Positions 1 to 6,800 of a stretch of 11,423 nt of DNA are shown one piece after another; position 1 is the first letter of the stretch; the number at the start of each line of letters is the position of its first letter. Location: positions 1 to 11,423 of the forward strand of contig JAZOAL010000115.1 of the NCBI GenBank assembly GCA_045595425.1, in the 5' to 3' direction. Source of the stretch: SIG710 sp045595425. GTDB lineage: Bacteria; Bacillota; Clostridia; Oscillospirales; CAG-272. The notes beneath the pieces were generated by a model. It was not told the DNA's origin. It saw nothing but the letters and a program-made list of their open reading frames with translations, and made no database searches. A program made the translations under genes and the position numbers.

Positions 1-40
1 TCGGTATTGCTCAGATATCGTAATCATAGACGGGGCTTCT

Positions 41-82
41 ACTCATCCGTCGCTCCGCGCCACCTTCTCTGATAGAGAAGGC
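41..82. repeat. Short palindromic intergenic repeat
   Basis: CCTTCTCT (63-70) and AGAGAAGG (74-81) form an 8 bp stem with a 3-base loop. It is preceded by a G+C-rich flank containing CTCATCCGTCGCTCCGCG. Read on the minus strand, the order is a purine/pyrimidine stem-loop followed by a GCGGAGCGACGGATGAG tail, the same layout as the element at 588-711 (a CCTCCC stem-loop followed by a second small hairpin and GACGGAG). I infer that the two are related copies of one dispersed family. Confidence 0.5.
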
Positions 83-184
83 TAACTCTTGTCATCATCT
101 GCCATAGTTCACCTTTCTACTCACCGACAAATTATTGTTTGAAGCTTAATTAACCGTAGAAAAATATGTGACCGACCCACACCG

Positions 185-293
185 GTCATCCCGAGGGAAG
201 CCGAGGGATCTATAAACAATATCCGAGCATAAGCGATCCGAGCTTTACCGGGCAAACACCGAACATAGATTCCTCGACTACGCTCGGGATGTC
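185..293. repeat. Inverted pair of CATCCCGAG-type repeats
   Basis: The 27-base unit at 185-211 (GTCATCCCGAGGG through GGGATCT) recurs in inverted orientation at 267-293 (AGATTCCTCGAC through CGGGATGTC), with about 55 bases between the copies. The two copies match at most positions after reverse complementation. Transcribed together they would form a long stem. They are diverged members of the family that also gives the inverted pair at 371-507. No transposase is linked, so they are best seen as small non-autonomous or structural repeats. Confidence 0.6.
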
Positions 294-370
294 TTTTCGG
301 TGAATACTGTTTTGCGGCTTTCTATAACGAAAAAGGGATTTTAGAAAGAAAAAAGTTAGTTTTTCCACAT

Positions 371-507
371 GAGATCCCTCACTGCGTTCAGGATGACAGA
401 TAGTCCTCATTTGTAGCTTTTACTAAATGAAAAAATCAGGAGATTTGCTGTGGAAAGATTCACAAACAACTTACAAATGTCATCCTGAACGCAGTGAAGG
501 ATCTCAT
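371..507. repeat. Inverted pair of CATCCTGAACGCAGTGA repeats
   Basis: The unit at 371-398 (GAGATCCCTC through GGATGACA) is almost exactly the reverse complement of the unit at 478-507 (TGTCATCCTGAAC through GGATCTCAT). The copies differ at only about one core position and flank roughly 80 bases of A+T-rich sequence. The sequence resembles the dispersed CATCCTGA..GAAGGATCT repeat seen between genes in many clostridial and other bacterial genomes, which produces spurious HPERSEGSH peptides in ORF calls. That comparison is from memory, not a search. Confidence 0.65.
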
Positions 508-587
508 AGGCTGCAACTTACTTTGCCCCGTCAAATTATTGTTTACATAATCTTTATCTTTGAAGTTCTCTTAATTGAAACAAAAAA

Positions 588-711
588 GCCTCCCTTGTGT
601 AAAGGGAGGCGGGACGGCAACGCCGTGACGGAGAGATTGTAAAAGTTTCAAATATCGTCAAAACAATCCCTCAGTCAGCTTCGCTGACAGCTCCCTTTAC
701 ACAAGGGAGCC
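588..711. repeat. Long imperfect inverted-repeat element, possibly MITE-like
   Basis: Two arms of about 50 bases, 588-640 and 663-711, are imperfect reverse complements of each other around a 22-base centre. Each arm contains its own hairpins. The left arm has GCCTCCCTT/AAGGGAGGC (588-596/602-610) and ACGGC/GCCGT; the right arm has GTCAGC/GCTGAC and GCTCCCTT/AAGGGAGC (690-697/703-710). The GTGTAAAGGGAG core is shared by both arms. The compact nested palindrome without coding capacity fits a non-autonomous repeat family common in gut clostridia. A role in terminating or processing transcripts from either side is possible. Confidence 0.6.
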
Positions 712-749
712 TCTGGCGGTAATCGTTCGTTTATATGCTATCCGATCTC

Positions 750-773
750 AAAAACTGTCCTTAAGAACACAGT
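750..773 (-). terminator. Possible weak terminator of the lipoprotein gene
   Basis: On the minus strand, ACTGT and ACAGT (773-769 and 758-754) form a 5 bp stem with a 10-base loop, followed directly by a run of five T. It lies about 30 bases after the stop codon of the minus-strand lipoprotein gene. The stem is short and A+T rich, so this is a tentative call; the larger palindromic element at 588-711 could serve instead. Confidence 0.3.
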
Positions 774-803
774 GCCTAATTCGGTCTTTTTGTGTTTTGA
801 TTA

Positions 804-2210
804 TTAACCAACATAGATCACATCGGCCTTATCTGCAACAGTTATATATCCAAGATCGGGATAATCTCCGAGGATAGGATCGATATCGGTTTGTTTTATC
901 GAGTAGGTCAAATCTGCCTTTGTGACTTTGCTGTAAATGGCGCGGTAGATCATATGCGCACCAACGTATCCCGCAAGGGGAGTACTGTGCTTATGAGCAT
1001 CGTTTTTGAAGAAATCCCATTTGTCAGCCCCTCTTTCAATGAACATATCTATCTCCGCTTTCCAATCTAAAATAGTGAGTTCAGGGAATTTTTTTGCGGC
1101 GGCGTCGATTACAGAACGGTTTTCATTATGGGCGGGGAAGATGATAAGGGACGTATCTGAGCTGTCACAGGCATTTTTCAGCACTTCAAGATTGGCGATC
1201 TCATCGGCGGAATAGAGTCCGCAAATGAATACGGCACTGTATTTTCCACTTTTGATGTCGCTCATTATTGCCGTGTCAGCGGTATATGTTCCAACCTGTG
1301 CATAACCGCGCGAAATGGCGTTGACAGTGCATTTTTTGCTGTTTTTCTGCATCATTTCCGAAAGGATACTGCCGATAGAGGAGGTTCTGATAAAGCTGTT
1401 TCCGAGGATGAGCAGGGAACTATCCTTTAGATGTGAAAGAACGCCGAATTTCGGATCACTGTTAAGACTGCCGATGATAACACCGCTTAGCAGTTTATCT
1501 GCGGTTGTGCTGAGCACCGATGTATAATCAAGAATCAAGGTCATTAGCTTTTCTTCGCCATTTTCACTGAAAGAATAACTATAACGGTATCTGAATCGCA
1601 GTGCGTCTTTCGAACCGAACTTTTCGATATTGCGCATAACCTTGATGCCGCCCGTTTCGGCACTTTCAGTGTTGACTGTTTTCCAAACGTCAAGATCTGT
1701 GGCTTCACCGATAAAAAATTTGCCTATTTCTTTAGATACGGCTATTGTATATTCACCGTTTTCACTTTTTTCAAACTGCCAGTTTGATGGCAAACTGAAT
1801 TTCAGAGTGATTTCGGAATCGGCTATGGAAAACAGCATATCTTTAACAGATACACCGCCCTTATTGGAAATATTTTTATAGTCATCGTCCTCCTCGGGAT
1901 CGTCTCCATAGACTATATCTTCAGGCTCTGTGACTTCATCGGTTTCGGGTGCTTCGGTAACAGTCTGTGTTTCAGGCTCGGTATCGGGAATTGCGGTAGT
2001 TTCGGGTGATTGGGTTTCTTCGATGGTTATAAAAGGCTCACTTTCATGAGAAGTTTCGGTTTCTTCGATCATTTTTTCGGTGTCGGTAACGGCATTGCTT
2101 TTGGTATTCATTAGCTGTGGTGATTTCGATGCGTTATCGGGTGCATTTTTCTCACAAGCATAAAAGGACAAAGATAGTGTCAATATGGATATGATGATTA
2201 TCTTTTTCAT
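804..2210 (-). CDS. Secreted lipoprotein with SGNH-hydrolase-like C-terminal domain
   Basis: The product is a 468-residue protein predicted to be exported and anchored on the outer face of the membrane. I place the start at the ATG at 2210, preceded by GAGGG four bases upstream; an in-frame ATG eight codons earlier lacks this. Residues 2-18 form a KK-led hydrophobic signal peptide ending in FYA-C19, a plausible but not ideal lipobox. Residues about 25-110 are rich in T, E, S, P and D, a flexible wall-spanning linker. Residues about 118-258 form an unrecognised, probably beta-rich domain. From about 264 the pattern LILGNSF (Ser272 as candidate nucleophile) and, near the end, NDAHKHSTPLAG (Asp404, His406/His408) resemble blocks I and V of SGNH/GDSL hydrolases. 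The block III Asn is not obvious. Substrate is unknown; cell-envelope or carbohydrate ester cleavage is a guess. It is divergent from the pyr operon and has its own promoter. Confidence 0.7.
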   Translation of the reverse strand: MKKIIIISILTLSLSFYACEKNAPDNASKSPQLMNTKSNAVTDTEKMIEETETSHESEPFITIEETQSPETTAIPDTEPETQTVTEAPETDEVTEPEDIVYGDDPEEDDDYKNISNKGGVSVKDMLFSIADSEITLKFSLPSNWQFEKSENGEYTIAVSKEIGKFFIGEATDLDVWKTVNTESAETGGIKVMRNIEKFGSKDALRFRYRYSYSFSENGEEKLMTLILDYTSVLSTTADKLLSGVIIGSLNSDPKFGVLSHLKDSSLLILGNSFIRTSSIGSILSEMMQKNSKKCTVNAISRGYAQVGTYTADTAIMSDIKSGKYSAVFICGLYSADEIANLEVLKNACDSSDTSLIIFPAHNENRSVIDAAAKKFPELTILDWKAEIDMFIERGADKWDFFKNDAHKHSTPLAGYVGAHMIYRAIYSKVTKADLTYSIKQTDIDPILGDYPDLGYITVADKADVIYVG

Positions 2211-2238
2211 ATTACCCTCAAAATATTTTATCAATTTA

Positions 2239-2274
2239 CAGCTTTATTATAACCAAAATATACCACTGTGTCAA
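2239..2274 (-). promoter_or_regulatory. Consensus promoter for the lipoprotein gene
   Basis: On the minus strand the -35 box TTGACA (2274-2269) and the -10 box TATAAT (2251-2246) are both perfect, with a 17-base spacer. Transcription should begin near 2239-2240, giving a leader of about 30 bases before the ATG at 2210. Its orientation and distance fit the lipoprotein gene and no other. Confidence 0.85.
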
Positions 2275-2280
2275 CAATAT

Positions 2281-2299
2281 GATTTTTTGTACAAAAATC
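2281..2299. repeat. Near-perfect palindrome between divergent promoters
   Basis: GATTTTT and AAAAATC flank a TGTACA centre (19 bases, nearly perfect dyad symmetry). It sits 7 bases beyond the -35 box of the lipoprotein promoter and about 50 bases upstream of the pyr -35 box. The place and symmetry suit a dimeric regulator, but A/T tracts make chance palindromes common here, so an operator role is only a suggestion. Confidence 0.35.
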
Positions 2300-2302
2300 T
2301 TT

Positions 2303-2326
2303 TGACAAAATTTGCGCTTTTTGTCA
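2303..2326. repeat. Inverted repeat upstream of the pyr promoter
   Basis: TGACAAAA (2303-2310) and TTTTGTCA (2319-2326) are exact inverted repeats of 8 bases separated by 8 bases (TTTGCGCT). The repeat lies just upstream of the -35 box of the pyr promoter (2348). It could be a protein-binding site. The overlapping TTGACA at 2302-2307 has no matching -10 box downstream, so it is not a second promoter. Confidence 0.4.
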
Positions 2327-2347
2327 GAGGTATTCCAATAATTTCTA

Positions 2348-2383
2348 TTGACAAAAGTTTGCTATGGTGGTATAATAATGGAA
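2348..2383 (+). promoter_or_regulatory. Strong consensus promoter of the pyr operon
   Basis: TTGACA (2348-2353) and TATAAT (2371-2376) are perfect consensus boxes with a 17-base spacer, and the -10 box has the extended TGG element (2368-2370). Transcription should begin about 2382-2384. Such an unimpaired promoter suggests that control is exerted after initiation, which fits the terminator found in the leader before pyrC. Confidence 0.9.
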
Positions 2384-2433
2384 GAATAAAATTTAAGATT
2401 CGGTTTGATGCAGATGATCGGCGGGATATTAAA

Positions 2434-2497
2434 TTTACCATAAAAAAGCACATTCCGTGTGCTTCATTGCAGTGGGCGTGCTATGCCCTGTGGTAAA
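2434..2497 (+). ncRNA. Candidate structured leader RNA (three-stem junction) of the pyr operon
   Basis: Within the untranslated leader three helices can form together. P1 pairs TTTACCATA (2434-2442) with TGTGGTAAA (2489-2497), 9 bp with one G-U. P2 pairs AAGCACA (2446-2452) with TGTGCTT (2458-2464), 7 bp, loop TTCCG. P3 pairs GGGCGT (2474-2479) with ATGCCC (2483-2488), 6 bp with one G-U, and abuts P1 with no unpaired base. The terminator hairpin begins inside the 3' strand of P1. This is the layout of an aptamer plus expression platform. I do not recognise it as a known riboswitch class and see no PyrR-type binding loop. GTGCT occurs twice (2459-2463 and 2478-2482), so the P2 5' strand has two possible partners. 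The fold was derived by eye. Confidence 0.5.
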
Positions 2498-2525
2498 GTC
2501 TTGTCGCCTATGACAAGGCTTTTTT
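2495..2525 (+). terminator. Intrinsic terminator in the pyr leader (attenuator)
   Basis: AAAGTCTTGTC (2495-2505) pairs with GACAAGGCTTT (2512-2522), an 11 bp stem with one G-U and a 6-base loop, running into a T tract (2521-2525). It lies after the pyr promoter and about 30 bases before the pyrC start, so read-through is required for any operon expression. This is the usual geometry of transcription attenuation. The base of its stem shares 2495-2497 with helix P1 of the leader. No strong antiterminator was found by eye. Confidence 0.8.
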
Positions 2526-2555
2526 CTAAAAACAAGGTTTTCGAAAGGAGCGGCT

Positions 2556-3782
2556 ATGGCAAAGATCACTGATATGCAGAAAGCAAATACAGCTTATATG
2601 CGTAGGGGCGATTTGTCCGCTTTTACGGACGTATTTTCGATGGATGATGAATTTATCCGTTCTTTTGACGATGAAAGTAATATTGTTTTTCCCGGTTTTT
2701 GCGATGTGCATGTGCATTTTCGTGAGCCGGGTTTTTCTTATAAGGAGACAATAAAGAGCGGAAGCCATGCGGCGGCAAGAGGAGGATATACGGCGGTATG
2801 CACAATGCCGAATCTGAATCCCGTGCCCGACAGCGCAGAGCACCTGAAGCTTCAAAAAGACATAATCGCAAAAGACGCTGTTATAAATGTTTACCCCTAT
2901 GCGGCTATCACGGTAGGTCAGAGAGGCGAAGAGCTCTCGGCAATGGAGGAGATGGCAGAGGACGCATTTGCTTTTTCTGATGACGGCAGAGGAGTTCAGT
3001 CTGATGACATGATGCGCGAGGCAATGAAGAGAGCAAAGGCTCTTGGCAAGATGATAGTTGCTCATTGTGAGGTCAATGAACTGCTCTGCGGCGGTTATAT
3101 CCATGATGGAGAATACGCAAAGAAGCATGGTCACAGAGGCATATGCTCAGAGAGCGAATATGCTCAGATCGAGCGGGATATAAAGCTGGCAAAGGAAACG
3201 GGCTGTGCTTATCATGTCTGCCACATTTCCACAAAGGAAAGCGTTGAGGCAATACGAAAGGCAAAAGCCGAGGGAGTAAATATCACCTGCGAGACAGCTC
3301 CCCATTATCTTGTTATGGATGACAGTGATCTGCGCGAGGAAGGACGCTTCAAAATGAATCCCCCTTTGCGCGGAAAGAAGGACAGAGAAGCCCTTCTTGG
3401 AGGAATCCTTGACGGCACGATAGACATGATCGCAACCGATCATGCTCCCCATTCGGCAGAGGAAAAATCCAAGGGACTTGAAAAAAGCGCATTTGGAATC
3501 GTGGGCATAGAAACCGCATTCCCCGTGCTTTATACTTACTTTGTAAGAGAGGGAATAGTTTCCCTTGATAAAATTATTGATCTGCTTGCAATAAATGCAA
3601 GAAAACGCTTCGGAATTCCCCTCGGAAATGATTTTTCCGTCTGGAATCTTGAAAAGAAATTCACCGTTGACCCAAAAGACTTTCTTTCCATGGGCAAGGC
3701 TACACCCTTTGAGGGCGCGGAGCTCTATGGCGAGAATCTTCTAACCGTCTGCGGCGGCAAAATTGCTTACAAAAAAGTTTAA
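2556..3782 (+). CDS. pyrC: Dihydroorotase
   Basis: It catalyses reversible cyclisation of N-carbamoyl-aspartate to dihydroorotate in the cytoplasm, the third step of UMP synthesis. It is a class I amidohydrolase-type enzyme. Visible motifs are DVHVHFREPG (residues 50-59, metal ligands His52 and His54 and substrate Arg56), FSDDG (140-144, near the metal-bridging Asp), HCE (170-172), CHIS (222-225), ETAPHY (246-251), NPPLR (268-272) and TDHAPH (294-299, catalytic Asp295). The start is set by AAAGGAG at 2544-2550, five bases before ATG. At 408 residues it is somewhat short for class I. The difference is in the first 49 residues, where the usual small beta domain with its dG-I pattern is hard to see. 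It is the first gene of the operon, directly after the leader terminator, with carB following after 21 bases. Confidence 0.95.
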   Translation: MAKITDMQKANTAYMRRGDLSAFTDVFSMDDEFIRSFDDESNIVFPGFCDVHVHFREPGFSYKETIKSGSHAAARGGYTAVCTMPNLNPVPDSAEHLKLQKDIIAKDAVINVYPYAAITVGQRGEELSAMEEMAEDAFAFSDDGRGVQSDDMMREAMKRAKALGKMIVAHCEVNELLCGGYIHDGEYAKKHGHRGICSESEYAQIERDIKLAKETGCAYHVCHISTKESVEAIRKAKAEGVNITCETAPHYLVMDDSDLREEGRFKMNPPLRGKKDREALLGGILDGTIDMIATDHAPHSAEEKSKGLEKSAFGIVGIETAFPVLYTYFVREGIVSLDKIIDLLAINARKRFGIPLGNDFSVWNLEKKFTVDPKDFLSMGKATPFEGAELYGENLLTVCGGKIAYKKV

Positions 3783-3803
3783 TATATCGGAGGCTGAAAG
3801 AAA

Positions 3804-6800
3804 ATGGCAAAAAGAAAAGATTTAAAGAAGATTCTTATCATCGGTTCGGGACCTATCGTTATCGGTCAGGCGGCGGAATTTGACTATGCGGGCACGCAGG
3901 CTTGCCTTGCTCTTAAAGAGGAAGGCTATGAGGTAGTTCTTGTAAACTCAAACCCCGCAACTATCATGACCGACACAACAATTGCCGATAAGGTTTATAT
4001 GGAGCCTCTGACACTTGAATATATCGCAAAGATCCTTCGCTATGAGCGTCCAGACGCTATCGTTCCCGGCATTGGCGGTCAGACGGGTCTTAACCTTGCT
4101 ATGCAGCTTGAAAAGAAGGGAATCCTTCGCGAGTGCCACACAGAGCTTCTCGGTACGAGCAGTGAAAGCATCGAGCGCGCCGAGGACAGAGAGCTCTTCA
4201 AGGAGCTCTGCGAATCCATCGGCGAGCCTGTAATCCCCTCAGAGATCACATATAATCTTGAAGAAGCAAAGGAAGCGGCAAATAGAATCGGTTATCCTGT
4301 TGTTCTCCGTCCTGCATTCACACTCGGCGGTACAGGCGGCGGCTTTGCATATAATGAAGAAGAACTTATTGAGATCGGTACAAACGGCTTCAAGCTTTCT
4401 CCCGTGCATCAGGTTCTTATCGAAAAGAGCGTTAAGGGCTACAAGGAGATCGAATTTGAGGTAATGCGAGATTCAAATGACCATGCTATCACTATTTGCG
4501 GCATGGAAAATATCGATCCCGTTGGCGTTCACACCGGCGACTCTCTGGTCGTCGCTCCCATTATGACCCTTTCAAAAGAAGATGAAAAGATGCTCAATGA
4601 TTCTGCTATCAAGATCATCAGAGAGCTTAAAATAGAGGGCGGCTGTAATGTTCAGTTTGCTTTGAATCCTCATACAAGCGAATATTATCTTATTGAGGTA
4701 AATCCCCGTGTGTCCCGCTCCAGTGCACTGGCGTCCAAGGCTTCGGGTTATCCCATAGCGAGGGTTACTGCCAAGATAGCGGTTGGCATGGCTCTGGAGG
4801 ATATCAAGATCGCAAATACAAATGCGGCATTTGAGCCTCGTCTGGATTATGTCATTGCAAAGCTCCCACGCTTCCCATTTGACAAATTTACCACAGCTTC
4901 AAACACTCTCGGAACGCAGATGAAGGCAACGGGTGAGGTAATGGGCATCGGTTCTACTCTCGAAGAGTGCCTTCTTAAGGGCATACGCTCTCTTGAGGTT
5001 GGCGTAAACCATATCTATCACCACAAGTTTGACAATATGACAGACGCAGAGCTGCGTGAATATATAAGCGAGTTCAGAGATGATAATATTTTCGCAATTG
5101 CCGAGCTGATCTACAGAGGCGCAACTGTTGCGGAGATCCATGATATTACAAAGATAACTCCTTTCTTCCTTGAGGCTATCAAGCGCATAATAGATATGGA
5201 GGAGACTCTTAAGGCTCACCCCTATGACCTTGCTATTCTGACAGATGCAAAGAAGATGGGCTTCTCCGACAAATATGTGGCAAGAATGTGGAAGTGTGCC
5301 GAGCTTGACGTTTATGATTTCAGAAAGAAGAATAATCTTTTCCCTGTCTTCCGCATGGTCGATACCTGCCATACCGGAGCTTATATTCCTTACTTCTATT
5401 CCTCTTATACCGGTAAAAACGATTCGGTTCTCACAGATAAAAAGAAGATCATCGTTCTTGGCGCAGGTCCTATACGCATCGGTCAGGGCGTTGAATTTGA
5501 CTATTCTACCGTTCACGCCGTAACAACTATCAAAAAATCCGGCTATGAGGCTATAATTATCAATAACAACCCCGAGACGGTTTCAACCGACTATACCACT
5601 GCTGATAAGCTCTATTTCGAGCCTCTTACAGCAGAGGACGTAATGAATATTATCGAATTTGAGAAGCCCGAGGGAGTTATTGCTTCTCTCGGCGGTCAGA
5701 CAGCGATAAATCTTGCCGAGCCGCTTCACAAGAGAGGCGTTAAGATCATAGGAACAGACTGTGACGCGATCGACAAGGCAGAAAACAGAGATATGTTTGA
5801 AAAGCTCCTTTCCGAGCTTGGAATTCCTCAGCCCAAGGGCAAGGCTGTTACAAAGATCGAGGATGGCATAAAGACTGCAGCAGAGATCGGATATCCTGTG
5901 CTTGTTCGTCCCTCCTTCGTTCTTGGCGGACGCGCTATGCAGATAGTTGCAAACGAGCAGCAGCTTCGTCACTATCTGAAAACTGCCGTTGAGATCGACG
6001 AGGACAAGCCCGTCCTTGTTGATAAATATATCAGCGGCAAGGAGGTTGAGGTTGACGCGATCTGCGACGGACAGAATGTTTTCGTTCCCGGTATCATGGA
6101 GCTTGTAGAGAGAACGGGTATCCACTCCGGCGACTCGATCAGCGTTTATCCTACCTTCAGTATCTCTGATAAGGTGAAGGGTACTATCCTTCAGTACGCA
6201 AAGAAGCTGGGTCTGGGAATTGGAATCGTAGGTCTCTATAATATTCAGTTTATCGTGGATAAAAATGAAGAGGTGTATATCATAGAGGTAAATCCCCGTT
6301 CATCAAGAACTGTTCCCTTCCTTTCAAAGGCAACAGGCTATAGCCTTGCGGATATTGCAACAGAGGTTATCATGGGCAAGTCGCTGAGAGAACAGGGCAT
6401 CTTCGGAATCTATCCCGAGGAGAAGAAGAGATGGTATGTTAAGGTTCCCGTATTCTCCTTCAATAAGCTCCGCGGACTTGATGCTTATCTTTCTCCCGAG
6501 ATGAAGTCCACAGGTGAGGCTATCGGTTATGATGATAAATATTACCGTGCGCTCTATAAGGCTCTTCAGGCATCGGGTATGCACCTGCAGAACTACGGAA
6601 CAGTCCTTGCTACTATCGCAGATTGCGATAAGGAAGAGGCTCTTCCTCTTATCCGCCGTTTCTATAATCTGGGCTTCAATATTGAGGCAACTGCAGGAAC
6701 AGCGACATTCCTTAAGAATAACGGCATCCGCACTCATGTTCTTAAAAAGCTTTCGGACGGTTCGGATGAGATTGCTGATTCTCTCCGTCAGGGACACATC

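Larger units (their letters stand above)
1..803. other. Gene-free, repeat-rich intergenic region
   Basis: No believable gene is seen in these 803 bases. Short open frames exist, but they run through repeats; two of them encode the peptide HPERSEGSH, a familiar by-product of reading a widespread intergenic repeat as protein, and they lack good ribosome sites. The stretch holds at least four inverted-repeat units, listed separately, and a possible weak terminator for the lipoprotein gene. The left edge of the window may lie downstream of a gene that is not included. Confidence 0.75.

Noticed and set aside
210..410. Minus-strand open frame of 66 codons with HPERSEGSH
   Set aside because: It runs through two inverted repeats, has no convincing ribosome site and encodes the peptide typical of the repeat read as protein.
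427..642. Plus-strand open frame of 71 codons
   Set aside because: It also contains HPERSEGSH and continues through the palindromic element at 588-640; no family features.
1..720. CRISPR array
   Set aside because: The repeats are inverted pairs with irregular spacing, not direct repeats with regular spacers, and no cas gene is present.
2302..2330. A second TTGACA as another pyr promoter
   Set aside because: At the proper distance the sequence is CAGAGG, with no resemblance to a -10 box.
2408..2443. Eleven-codon leader ORF (MQMIGGILNLP) ending at the first helix of the leader
   Set aside because: Its placement before the attenuator is attractive for a leader peptide, but no Shine-Dalgarno sequence precedes it and it has no run of regulatory codons.
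2434..2525. PyrR-binding attenuator or a purine/TPP riboswitch
   Set aside because: The conserved PyrR loop sequence was not found in the leader, and the junction sequences do not match the purine or TPP cores as I know them.
4899..5516. Minus-strand open frames inside carB and other pyr genes
   Set aside because: They are antisense shadows of strongly conserved genes, with no motifs or ribosome sites of their own.
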